Origin: a virus
Virus record (IMG/VR): IMGVR_UViG_3300042402_005186
Span: 1 to 57,852 of that record
Direction: 5' to 3' (one strand)
Length of the DNA stretch: 57,852 bases
Shown here one piece after another: positions 45,640 to 53,563 of this stretch. Every line of letters begins with the position of its first letter. Position 1 is the stretch's first letter. The notes under the pieces are model-generated. The model did not search any database. It worked only from the letters and a program-made list of their open reading frames with translations, and had not been told where the DNA came from. The position numbers were made by a program, and so were the translations under genes.

Positions 45640-46470
45640 CTATATCATTTTTCTCAGGGGTGTTGATGAAATACCTTTTGGAACTTTATGAATATGCGAA
45701 TTGAATTGTAATCTCATCATCATCATTGTTCCCGTTGCATCTTTAACTATTGAACCATTGATTAAAGGGGAGTTTACGGATACCGCAGCATCTACAGTTA
45801 GAGGTCTTGCTATTGGTGACCCTACTGCCAAACCGCCAGATTCGGATACAAACCCGAGAGGTCCAGCAGTGACCTGTGTTCCACCATTGACTTTGGTAAT
45901 CGCAGTAACCATATCGGCAACTATAGATCCAGCAACTTGAAGATCGCTATCAATATAGACTAAATCGCCAGCACGAAGATTAATCGTTCCATCAGGAATC
46001 AATCCTTCTGGGTTTCCAGAATTCAGAGACATTTCAGAAAGTGAAGTTAGTGTAGTTTCACCTACAACAGTTTGCGTATAGTTTCCTCGAACTTCTTGAT
46101 AATAGTTACCATCAACTCTTTCGTACTTATCTCCCTTGACATGAACTACAGAATCTCCCTCAATCGTTATATTGCATACACCTTTTATTAAAACATTATT
46201 TGTTCCTGCGATAATATGATAGTTATCTTTAATAACTTTTGTTACCATATCACCATTTGATTGCATTTCGAAGAAAGTTCCTTTTCCTTCAGTCTTAGCA
46301 CCACCGTGCTGCAAACGAATTCTTTCACGACCTTTCGTATCATCGAGTTCGAATGAGTGTCCAGAAAGTGTTACTTTCGCATCATTGAACGGATACTGAG
46401 GTGGATTTTCTACACTTGCTTCGGATTCAGGCTCAGTCCACGAATAATCTTTATCAGGTTTTGTTGTCAT
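45640..46470 (-). CDS. Baseplate spike beta-helix (gp5 C-terminal part equivalent)
   Basis: The 276-residue product contains gp5/VgrG-type beta-helix strands: HIIAGTNNVLIKGVCNITIE and 'VKGDKYERVDGNYYQEVRGN', followed by a tip region. Near the C-terminus His259-Ile-His261 in the motif NSHIHK resembles the HxH iron site at the tip of P2-type spikes. In T4 this beta-helix is the C-terminal part of gp5; here it is its own gene, directly downstream of the gp5 OB-fold gene, sharing a base. The trimeric needle would pierce the outer membrane. Confidence 0.82.
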   Translation of the reverse strand: MTTKPDKDYSWTEPESEASVENPPQYPFNDAKVTLSGHSFELDDTKGRERIRLQHGGAKTEGKGTFFEMQSNGDMVTKVIKDNYHIIAGTNNVLIKGVCNITIEGDSVVHVKGDKYERVDGNYYQEVRGNYTQTVVGETTLTSLSEMSLNSGNPEGLIPDGTINLRAGDLVYIDSDLQVAGSIVADMVTAITKVNGGTQVTAGPLGFVSESGGLAVGSPIARPLTVDAAVSVNSPLINGSIVKDATGTMMMMRLQFNSHIHKVPKGISSTPLRKMI

Positions 46471-47474
46471 TATAGTTTAATTCCCTTTACGGAATTTACT
46501 GCTGATGTTGCTGCTGCATAAGTCGTTGCTGCGTTCGTAGCAGTTGAAAGAAGATTACCAGTTGTTTCGATTGCAGCGTCGAAAGTTTGTTTAACTTCTC
46601 CTGCGATTTGTGATATCGCACTTAGCGAACCGCCGCCAGGAGTAGACGATTTAAACAACTCAGCGAAACTTAAAGACAGGGCTCTTCTTAATTCAGCAAG
46701 GCAATCGGCTAAAAGTGCTATCAATTTTTGTGGAAGAGAAAGTATCCATTCAATCATTTGATTCACCTGTCGAATAAAATTATTAATTGCTTGCAGTCCT
46801 AGATTAACATCATTTAAAAACTTTCTTAGTCTTTTTGCTTCTCGTGCAACACTCTCCGCTATCTGTTTAAGTCTAGAAGAAACCCCATCTGGTTGAAAAC
46901 CCAAAGCATTCAAAATGGCTCTAATACCATTACGAATAAAAGTCATAAATTCGCTAAATTTGACTCTGATCCAACCAGCAGCATTTCTCATCGGTCCGGA
47001 TATGTCGCAAATATGAGTTCGTGTATTGTTGGCTACATTAACTGAAGTTCCCTCAACTTTTCCCCTCGCAAGAAAATTGACTGTAGATTCACCCTTGGTT
47101 TTTGTGAAAATATTTTTTGCGGTCACGGGCAACTTATCTATTTGTTCTTCAGTCAACTCTGCGGTAATATCTTCTCCATTCCAAATACCTTCAATCACGC
47201 CATATACTATAGGCTTCTGTCTATCTCTATCCGAAAAATAACCAATAACGATATCGGAAAGATTTATTCTTATACCAGAATTTGGATTAATAGGCTCAGC
47301 CCACGGTAAGTGTTCCGTTGGCAATTCGGTTACATTAAAAGAATGAAAACCAAAACAACGTACTCGAATTCTTCCCTTTTGGCTTGGGTCGAATACATCA
47401 ACAACTCTTCCAACAAACCATGTGTGCCAATTAAGTCCAGCAAAATTGGGATCTAAATTATTAGCAATGTACAT
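46470..47474 (-). CDS. gp5: Baseplate hub gp5 OB-fold protein without lysozyme domain
   Basis: The 334-residue product starts MYIANNLDPNFAGLNWHTWF and continues 'VGRVVDVFDPSQKGRIRVRC', the gp5 N-terminal OB-fold; 'GYFSDRDRQKPIVYGVIEG' closes that domain near residue 122. What follows is a linker and amphipathic helices, not a T4-lysozyme domain: no catalytic Glu-Asp-Thr triad is apparent. T4 gp5 (575) carries OB-fold, lysozyme and beta-helix in one chain. Here the helix is a separate gene and a lysozyme-like domain occurs on the tape measure instead. Confidence 0.83.
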   Translation of the reverse strand: MYIANNLDPNFAGLNWHTWFVGRVVDVFDPSQKGRIRVRCFGFHSFNVTELPTEHLPWAEPINPNSGIRINLSDIVIGYFSDRDRQKPIVYGVIEGIWNGEDITAELTEEQIDKLPVTAKNIFTKTKGESTVNFLARGKVEGTSVNVANNTRTHICDISGPMRNAAGWIRVKFSEFMTFIRNGIRAILNALGFQPDGVSSRLKQIAESVAREAKRLRKFLNDVNLGLQAINNFIRQVNQMIEWILSLPQKLIALLADCLAELRRALSLSFAELFKSSTPGGGSLSAISQIAGEVKQTFDAAIETTGNLLSTATNAATTYAAATSAVNSVKGIKL

Positions 47475-47481
47475 TTTTATC

Positions 47482-48798
47482 TCAATAAATTTCTAATGAT
47501 TCGTTTTGTAAATTTGTACTCGTATAGACTGCATCTCGATTATTGGAGTCTGTTGCAACTTCAATAACGGTTTCATGTTTTTGATAATTTATAATATGTC
47601 TTGCTGCGATAATCAAATACTTACCACTTAAGGATTTATCTTCAATATTTTCCGATACTGCTTTCTCACCTCGTTTAGGCACAATTAGATTAGCTGTCAG
47701 TCCTGAAGTTAAATCGAAATTTCCAGGCATCACAGCACGAATTCTTTTTGACATTAAATTTCGGAATAACGCTTCTCTCTGAACGAGATAATTATAGTTG
47801 TCATCAGAAACATCTATCGAGTATGGATCTTTTTCTTTTGTCCACGAACTGGTTTGATCTAAGACATTCGTCGGTTGAAATACAACTTTCGCATCATATG
47901 CGGTTGTAATTTTACCAAGTTTATTTGTAATAAGTCCTATATTAGGCATTTTGTTTGCATGTTCACTGAGTTCGTAAGTATTAGAAAAATCTATATTTTT
48001 AACTACAAGTGATCTATTACTAGTATCAAATCCAATGTAACGAGATCCATAAACTCCAGAAGTGATATTCTTGTTTAAATCAAACTGTGAAACAACTTCG
48101 TAGTGTCTTGCGCCATACAATTCGAATCTATCATCTTTCAAATTTTTTGGTTGAAAATTAATAGTAAAAGATTCCTTCGAGCCTAATAATGTAGATGTGG
48201 TAACAAAATTATAACCAAACTTATTTTCAAAGAATAAAAAAGTCGGTGAATTTATATAATTAACTGCTCTTCTGCTGCAAAGATTTATTGCATCAAAAGG
48301 TGATAAGCTCGGAAAAACCATAATTCTATTTCCGAGTGATTGTTCAATCATACCAATCGAGGCATCTTCAATCTGCAAGTATTCTTTTAATATATTACTT
48401 ACCATTTTAGAGTAAGTATCTTTATACGATCTTCGCAACTTCAATAGTTGAGACAGAATAAATTCTTCAGAAATAAAATATAGCATGTAAGATTCTGAAG
48501 ACATATTAGCAGAGGTTCTAGGCCCCTGTTTATAAATTCGAAATGATTTCTTCAAAATGCCAGCATCAGAGGTTTTTCCCATTTCGATTACGATTGTTTC
48601 AGATCCGTCGAACGAAAGTTTGTCTGATAGCCCTATAGAATCAGAAATGATGACTGTTCCGTTCATACACGGATATAAAATACTATCGTAAATATTAATC
48701 TCTTCAAAAATTCCAGTGATATCAATCTCACCTATCTTAGAGACTATGCTTAATTTTTTAGTAGTATATTGTGTAGACTGAACAACTCTTTTATCCAT
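47482..48798 (-). CDS. gp27: Baseplate hub protein gp27
   Basis: The 438-residue product is close to T4 gp27 (391) and is placed directly before gp5. It starts MDKRVVQSTQYTTKKLSIVS and includes 'INIYDSILYPCMNGTVIISD' and 'RIMVFPSLSPFDAINLCSRR', both typical of gp27/VgrG-like hub subunits; the C-terminus 'LSGKYLIIAARHIINYQKHE' fits as well. Gp27 trimers link the six-fold tube to the three-fold spike. It overlaps gp53 by 8 bases. Confidence 0.9.
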   Translation of the reverse strand: MDKRVVQSTQYTTKKLSIVSKIGEIDITGIFEEINIYDSILYPCMNGTVIISDSIGLSDKLSFDGSETIVIEMGKTSDAGILKKSFRIYKQGPRTSANMSSESYMLYFISEEFILSQLLKLRRSYKDTYSKMVSNILKEYLQIEDASIGMIEQSLGNRIMVFPSLSPFDAINLCSRRAVNYINSPTFLFFENKFGYNFVTTSTLLGSKESFTINFQPKNLKDDRFELYGARHYEVVSQFDLNKNITSGVYGSRYIGFDTSNRSLVVKNIDFSNTYELSEHANKMPNIGLITNKLGKITTAYDAKVVFQPTNVLDQTSSWTKEKDPYSIDVSDDNYNYLVQREALFRNLMSKRIRAVMPGNFDLTSGLTANLIVPKRGEKAVSENIEDKSLSGKYLIIAARHIINYQKHETVIEVATDSNNRDAVYTSTNLQNESLEIY

Positions 48799-49432
48799 CT
48801 TTCATAATCTCACGAAACTCGGTTTCTATAGGAGCGATATACTCAGATTTCAAAATCTTTATACTTCGTTTCTTTTCGTTCTCTTCAAGTTCATATTCGT
48901 AGTATGTTTTTGATTTTTTATTGATAGAAACAGTAATTGGATTTGAATCAGGTAAAATATAATTATTTGATGAAACAGATACATTAGAGTATGTATTAGC
49001 ATCGATCTGTATTTCGTCTACAGTCTTTTCACCACTTTCAGTAAGGGTTCTAGTTTCTATTAAATAATAAGAGTGAGTATTCGCTTTTGCCCATTGAATA
49101 CCTGTCTGACCGAAAGAAATTGCTACATTCGAATATTTCAAATTAATCGATTCTACTAATGAGGTATAGTCTAAAACCCAATCATTTTTAACATCATAAA
49201 CGTCATTCATTTTCAAAACTAACCAATGTTTTTCTGAAGATCCGTAAACTTTATGAGCAACTATTTCGGGCGTTTCCCCATCTTGAACATCATACTCATA
49301 ATAAAGAACTGAGTTATCTAATATATTTTTATCAAAAGAAAAGTTTATTGTCAGATTTGTAACAGAGTCTAAACTACTGGAATCACCTTGATTGTAAATA
49401 GTTTTGGGAAAATAATTAAAAAATTTTGCCAT
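48791..49432 (-). CDS. gp53: Baseplate wedge protein gp53
   Basis: The 213-residue product is near T4 gp53 (196) in length and begins MAKFFNYFPKTIYNQGDSSS, then 'LYYEYDVQDGETPEIVAHKV' and 'YGSSEKHWLVLKMNDVYD', the LysM-like core that characterises the gp53 family. Gp53 clamps gp6, gp7 and gp25 together in the wedge. It shares one base with the gp48 stop and overlaps gp27. Confidence 0.9.
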   Translation of the reverse strand: MAKFFNYFPKTIYNQGDSSSLDSVTNLTINFSFDKNILDNSVLYYEYDVQDGETPEIVAHKVYGSSEKHWLVLKMNDVYDVKNDWVLDYTSLVESINLKYSNVAISFGQTGIQWAKANTHSYYLIETRTLTESGEKTVDEIQIDANTYSNVSVSSNNYILPDSNPITVSINKKSKTYYEYELEENEKKRSIKILKSEYIAPIETEFREIMKDG

Positions 49433-50709
49433 TATACGCCTCCAACAGTTCCGGTTCCTCTAGCTGACTCTGGTCCATTTTCACTATAATTATTTTCCCT
49501 TCTTTTATCATAGTCGGCTTTCGTAACAATTTCAGTTTCGGTGAATGATAAGGTCATTCGTATGCTGACTGGGCTACCTGTTCTTCCTGGTTTTGGTTCG
49601 CTTGCATCCGAAGGGACTTCATATGCAGTAAAACCGGAAGGAGCATAATCTACATTTATATTCGTCAATACACAAGTGGATATTTTGGGTATATTTGGAT
49701 TTTGAAAACCATTATAGAAAAATTCAATATCGAATTCGGAGGGAGGAACTAAAAAATAACCAGCAGTACCTTCTGCAAGTTCAGGAGCTTGATGAAAATA
49801 TAATCTCTGTATTATTTTATAAACCTCAAAAGCCTCTTTTTCACTTCTAGGATTAAAAACGAAATCGAATCTAAATGACCTAAAACTAGGTTTGGTATAA
49901 ATCAACTCCATCATTGGATTTTGAACAACACCAAAAGCACTTGCGAAAATCGCTTGAACTGAATTGCGCCCAAAAGACTCTAGAGCATTTCTGGCTGCAA
50001 CCCCAATAAATGGAGATAAGTTAGTCGTTAATTGTCGTTCATCTATTCTTCCGCGCGAATAATCTGAAATGATCGATCCCAATGAAGAGAATCCCGCTAT
50101 TGGTTCTCCGCCCATTTCCAAACCGCTGTATTGTTGATCGTGAGAAAACGCGAGCGTATCAGGCATGTAAAGAGCGATACTATCTTTCGTTCTTTTTATC
50201 GTTCTCAAAAAATTCACATTACTAAGTGGACTTTCAGTCAAAGCACCAGAAACACCCTGTGTAATATTTCTAATTAAAGCATTATCAGTAATTTTGGATG
50301 ACTGAGAAATCAAATTTAATGCGGCTTTACCAACGGAAGTTTGAGCGTCTACTTTTGTTCCCCAAGTTGCGGCGTCGTACTCAGAATACTCTACATTTTT
50401 TCTCAACTCACCTACGGTTCCGCCAGCCCATGCGCCAAGACTATCCAGAACATTTCCTATGTTTCCGCCAACGCTTACTCGATTTTTACTTTTGAATATG
50501 GAAGGAAGATTGCTGGGATCTAAATTAGAAACATAACTTGATTTTTCTTGAGTGTTTATATGAATCAACATATAGTGCCCTTTATCGGCACTCCCAACAT
50601 CAATTGGATATTTTAAAACATCAGTTGAATAATTATCGGAAACGTTCTTAAATTTTCTAAACTCATCTTTCACATAACGAATATCTTTGAGATTGAATAG
50701 TGATGGCAT
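49432..50709 (-). CDS. gp48: Baseplate tail tube cap gp48
   Basis: The 425-residue product (T4: 364) has the gp48 features 'IALYMPDTLAFSHDQQYSGL', 'SFRSFRFDFVFNPRSEKEAF' and 'HQAPELAEGTAGYFLVPPSE' plus 'TCVLTNINVDYAPSGFTAYE'. Gp48 forms the ring on the hub from which gp54 and the gp19 tube grow. It is the first gene of the minus-strand baseplate operon and lies behind a perfect late octamer at the divergence point with gp4. Confidence 0.88.
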   Translation of the reverse strand: MPSLFNLKDIRYVKDEFRKFKNVSDNYSTDVLKYPIDVGSADKGHYMLIHINTQEKSSYVSNLDPSNLPSIFKSKNRVSVGGNIGNVLDSLGAWAGGTVGELRKNVEYSEYDAATWGTKVDAQTSVGKAALNLISQSSKITDNALIRNITQGVSGALTESPLSNVNFLRTIKRTKDSIALYMPDTLAFSHDQQYSGLEMGGEPIAGFSSLGSIISDYSRGRIDERQLTTNLSPFIGVAARNALESFGRNSVQAIFASAFGVVQNPMMELIYTKPSFRSFRFDFVFNPRSEKEAFEVYKIIQRLYFHQAPELAEGTAGYFLVPPSEFDIEFFYNGFQNPNIPKISTCVLTNINVDYAPSGFTAYEVPSDASEPKPGRTGSPVSIRMTLSFTETEIVTKADYDKRRENNYSENGPESARGTGTVGGV

Positions 50710-50733
50710 AGCCTATCCTAAAAGTTGACTATA

Positions 50734-50741
50734 TATTTATA
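50734..50741 (-). promoter_or_regulatory. T4-type late promoter for the gp48 baseplate operon
   Basis: Minus strand TATAAATA, the exact consensus, 24 nt ahead of gp48. Its last base is also the first base of the gp4 ATG on the plus strand, so the two divergent units share about 30 bp. Confidence 0.72.
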
Positions 50742-51190
50742 TGTCATACGGAAAGAATACATACAAAGGGTGGTTTAACCCGCAAAACCCCAAAAAATAC
50801 AACGGAAACCCCGAAAATATCATTTATCGATCCTCTTGGGAATTACGCTGTATGAAGTATTTTGATGATCATCCAGAGATCATTTGGTGGTCATCAGAAG
50901 AGCTGGCTATTCCATATATCTCTCCAGTTGATGGAAAGAGACATAGATACTTTCCAGATTTCATCATCAAAGTAAAACGAAAAGATGATACCGTAATGAC
51001 CTATGTAATCGAGGTCAAACCAGAAGCACAGACAAGAAAACCAGTACAAAGAAAGAAAACTAAGAAGTTTCTACAAGAAGCAGCAACATATGCCATTAAT
51101 CAAATGAAGTGGAAAGCTGCTGATGAATTCTGCCATGAACATGGATGGCAATTCAAGATACTGACTGAGAAGGATATTGGTATCAACTGA
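50741..51190 (+). CDS. gp4: Head completion protein gp4 (PD-(D/E)xK nuclease fold)
   Basis: The 149-residue product equals T4 gp4 (150; also called gp50). It starts MSYGKNTYKGWFNPQNPKKY, and shows Glu34 (SSWEL), Pro72-Asp73 (FPDF) and Glu91-Val-Lys93 (IEVK), the catalytic pattern of PD-(D/E)xK nucleases of TnsA type. In T4 the protein is required to finish packaged heads before tail joining. It is the first gene of the plus-strand unit. I see no clear ribosome binding site before its ATG. Confidence 0.93.
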   Translation: MSYGKNTYKGWFNPQNPKKYNGNPENIIYRSSWELRCMKYFDDHPEIIWWSSEELAIPYISPVDGKRHRYFPDFIIKVKRKDDTVMTYVIEVKPEAQTRKPVQRKKTKKFLQEAATYAINQMKWKAADEFCHEHGWQFKILTEKDIGIN

Positions 51191-51248
51191 ACCCAGGACA
51201 CCAATACTTATACAAAAACTACAGAAAAAAGTCGGTTATAATAAGGCA

Positions 51249-51256
51249 AATAAATA
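51249..51256 (+). promoter_or_regulatory. Possible late promoter in the gp4-51262 gap
   Basis: Plus strand AATAAATA, 5 nt ahead of the next ATG. A TATAAT hexamer, which could be a sigma70-type -10 box, lies about 10 nt further upstream, without an obvious -35. The 71-nt gap holds nothing else clear except a weak TATTGG/CCAATA inverted repeat. Confidence 0.4.
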
Positions 51257-51261
51257 GCATC

Positions 51262-51840
51262 ATGGCTTACCTAATGGATCGAATCAGTCAACAGTTATTG
51301 AAAACTGGGTATCAAGCTCGCTCTCGGCAAGCTAGGGATTGGTTACGCACAAAACTTCCAGACTTGAAACCAACCCCACAAAAACTGATGCAAGATAGAG
51401 AAAGAAAGACTTCATCCCATTTTATTGGGCATATGTACTTTTTCTACTACGATCCGAAAACGAAAGAAACGCTGCCATATTACGATAGGTTCCCTTTGGT
51501 GATACCAATTCAACTATACCCAGACGGTTTTCTAGGGCTGAATCTGCATTATATTCACCCAAAGCAGCGAATCATTCTTTTAGATAAGTTAAGTGAACTT
51601 GCAACAGATAATCGTTTTGATATGCAGACAAGACTCAGAATAAACTATCAAGTTCTAAGAGCGTTTTCTAAAGCATATGAAGCAACACCATGTGTGAAGA
51701 GATATCTTTCAAATCATGTTCAGTCTAGATTTGTTGAAATATTTGGGGATGAGTGGGATATTGCAGCATTATTACCAGTTGAGCAGTTTGAAAAAGCGTC
51801 CACAAGCAAAGTCTGGGCAGACTCAAGGAAGAAATTCTAA
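51262..51840 (+). CDS. Conserved T4-like phage protein, function not assigned
   Basis: The 192-residue product begins MAYLMDRISQQLLKTGYQAR and contains GHMYFFYYDPKTKETLPYYD, then 'FPLVIPIQLYPDGFLGLNLH' and 'CVKRYLSNHVQSRFVEI', all with the look of a well conserved family. I recall similar proteins encoded near gp4 and baseplate genes in marine T4-like phages but cannot give a secure T4 name (a baseplate or tail-completion role is possible). The gp53 role is already taken by the gene at 48791. Its stop overlaps gp54 (TAATG). Confidence 0.75.
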   Translation: MAYLMDRISQQLLKTGYQARSRQARDWLRTKLPDLKPTPQKLMQDRERKTSSHFIGHMYFFYYDPKTKETLPYYDRFPLVIPIQLYPDGFLGLNLHYIHPKQRIILLDKLSELATDNRFDMQTRLRINYQVLRAFSKAYEATPCVKRYLSNHVQSRFVEIFGDEWDIAALLPVEQFEKASTSKVWADSRKKF

Positions 51841-52610
51841 TGTCATTCTTACCGCAACTATTTTATTCAAATATAAACGCAAAAGACGGATTGGCGAGAC
51901 CGAGCCGTTTTCAAGTCGTTTTACCTATACCAAAATATATTAGCGAATTTGTCGAAACTAGCGTTATCGAAAGATTGTTAAATTTACCGAATTCGATATT
52001 TTCTGATATTACCGCAAAAGTAATCGGCGATAATGAGGTGGGAAAAAGTTTCGATCCAACAATCAGTAGATATCTCGCTCTGCAATGTGAGGCAGCAGAA
52101 TTGCCAGGCAAAGCATTACAAACTATAGAAACGAAAGTGTATGGACCTACATTTCAAGTTCCATATCTCGCTTCTTACGGTGATACGTCCTTCACATTCA
52201 TTTGTACGAATGACTTTTATGAGAGAAAACTTTTTGATAGATGGTTAGAAGCAATCGTACCAAATGATACTCATAATCCTAGATTTGCTCGTGGTGAACG
52301 AACACGATTTTTGTCCGATATAAAAATAATTCAGTACAATGATTTTTTCAAACAAATATATGCTGTAAATTTAATTGATGCTTTTCCAAAAAGTATTACT
52401 GCACAAAATTTAAGTTGGTCCGATGACGGATTTCATAGATTGACAGTTCAGTTTGCATATCAAAAATATGAAACAATTTACAGAGGCGCCTATGATACTA
52501 GCTCAATTGCTGCGGCTCTTGTCGGTGCAGGGATTGCAGGAACACCAACTGGAAAAGCATTGCAAGCACTTGCGAAAGGAACATTGGCTGAGGTAAAACA
52601 ACTTTTTTAA
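51840..52610 (+). CDS. gp54: Baseplate-tail tube initiator gp54 (tube-like fold)
   Basis: The 256-residue product has the tail-tube fold pattern also seen in gp19: 'RPSRFQVVLPIPKY', 'LALQCEAAELPGKALQTIET' and 'YGPTFQVPYLASYGDTSFTF', then 'ERKLFDRWLEAI' and 'LTVQFAYQKYETIYRG'. T4 gp54 (320) is the tube-like ring that starts gp19 polymerisation on gp48. Placement between gp4 and gp26 in the tail-assembly unit fits. Since gp48 is separately identified, gp54 is the best name. Confidence 0.8.
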   Translation: MSFLPQLFYSNINAKDGLARPSRFQVVLPIPKYISEFVETSVIERLLNLPNSIFSDITAKVIGDNEVGKSFDPTISRYLALQCEAAELPGKALQTIETKVYGPTFQVPYLASYGDTSFTFICTNDFYERKLFDRWLEAIVPNDTHNPRFARGERTRFLSDIKIIQYNDFFKQIYAVNLIDAFPKSITAQNLSWSDDGFHRLTVQFAYQKYETIYRGAYDTSSIAAALVGAGIAGTPTGKALQALAKGTLAEVKQLF

Positions 52611-52625
52611 TTATTTGGAGTTTTT

Positions 52626-53366
52626 ATGTTACCCAAAATTGATGTGCCGATATATGAACTGAAATTACCTCTTTGTAAAAAGAAAATTAAGTTCAGACCA
52701 TTTCTAGTAAAGGAAGAAAAAATATTATTGATGGCAATGGAATCTGATGATCAAGATGCAATATTATTAGCGATTAAACAAATTATCAATAACTGTATCG
52801 TTTCTAAGATAAACATAGACGATTTGCCAATATTAGATTTTGAGTATTTGTTCATGCACTTAAGGGCAAGATCAGTCGGCGAAATGATCGATCTTCAATA
52901 CAAATGCAATAATGATGTTGGTGAAGAAAATGGGGAAAAAATTAAATGTAATAATCTTGTGAAACTAAGTTTTAATGCTCTTGAAGTCGAACCAGATTTG
53001 AAAAGCGTGAATGAAAAAATTGAACTCACTTCGAATCTTGGTGTTGTGTTGAAGTACCCAACGTTTAAGGGAATTGAAAAACTCAATAGAGAAAATGCTC
53101 CAGCTTCTGCTGCTGAAATTGTAGCGAGAACTATAATTAATTCGATTGATTACATTTATGACAAAGAGAACGTTTATTATGCAAAAGATGTTCCAGAAGA
53201 AGAGTTGATTGAATTTGTTGATAGTTTAACGAGAGAACAGTTTTTGAAGATACAAGAATTTTTCGATAATCTTCCTAAATTAAAAAAAGACCTGTCTTTC
53301 ACTTGCCCAAAATGTAAGTATGAAGAACAGATTGTTGTAGAAGGAATCCAAAGTTTTTTCGGATAA
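52626..53366 (+). CDS. gp26: Tail assembly protein gp26 (baseplate hub/chaperone family)
   Basis: The 246-residue product starts MLPKIDVPIYELKLPLCKKK behind a TTTGGAG site and has the gp26-family core 'FRPFLVKEEKILLMAMESDD' and 'LPILDFEYLFMHLRARSVGE'. Two Cys pairs (Cys94/Cys108 and CPKC at 227-230) could bind zinc. T4 gp26 has 208 residues. It ends SFFG at a T-run that forms a -1 slippery heptamer, giving an extended form with the next reading frame. This gene pair lies directly before the tape measure, as tail assembly chaperones usually do. Confidence 0.88.
   Translation: MLPKIDVPIYELKLPLCKKKIKFRPFLVKEEKILLMAMESDDQDAILLAIKQIINNCIVSKINIDDLPILDFEYLFMHLRARSVGEMIDLQYKCNNDVGEENGEKIKCNNLVKLSFNALEVEPDLKSVNEKIELTSNLGVVLKYPTFKGIEKLNRENAPASAAEIVARTIINSIDYIYDKENVYYAKDVPEEELIEFVDSLTREQFLKIQEFFDNLPKLKKDLSFTCPKCKYEEQIVVEGIQSFFG
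53354..53360 (+). promoter_or_regulatory. -1 ribosomal frameshift site (T TTT TTC) at end of gp26
   Basis: The gp26 reading frame passes through T TTT TTC, a canonical X XXY YYZ slippery heptamer, two codons before its stop. The -1 frame is open from here for 67 codons to 53563. This is the architecture of lambda G/GT-type tail chaperone frameshifts. Confidence 0.75.
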
Positions 53367-53563
53367 TTTTTCGTTATGATACTTTGGCAAATTATTTTCA
53401 AACAAACTTCGCGCTAATGCAACATCACAAATATAGTTTAGCAGAGTTAGAAAATATGATGCCGTGGGAAAAAACAGTTTATGTAAGTATGCTTCTCAAA
53501 TATATTGAAGAGGAAAATGAGAAGATTAAACAACAAAATTTAGCTAGAAGAAGGCAACAATAA
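53360..53563 (+). CDS. Frameshift extension of gp26 (tail chaperone T-like part), or 48-residue gene
   Basis: In the -1 frame relative to gp26, 67 codons follow the slippery site: RIIFRYDTLANYFQTNFALM, then QHHKYSLAELENMMPWEKTV and a charged helical tail ending ARRRQQ. The fusion would be 312 residues. If translated alone, an ATG at 53417 gives 48 residues, but there is no good ribosome binding site for it. The Trp-Glu-Lys helix followed by a charged coil is typical of the extension of tail assembly chaperones. The stop overlaps the tape measure start (TAATG). It occupies the place of the second chaperone component, as gp51 or gpT do elsewhere. Confidence 0.72.
   Translation, partial: RIIFRYDTLANYFQTNFALMQHHKYSLAELENMMPWEKTVYVSMLLKYIEEENEKIKQQNLARRRQQ

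Noticed and set aside
51191-51261. TATTGG/CCAATA hairpin after gp4 as a terminator
   Set aside because: The stem is only six A+T-rich pairs with a long loop and no T-run right after it.
51262-51840. Assignment of this gene as gp53
   Set aside because: The product at 48791-49432 has the gp53-type LysM-like core, so this gene was left unnamed.
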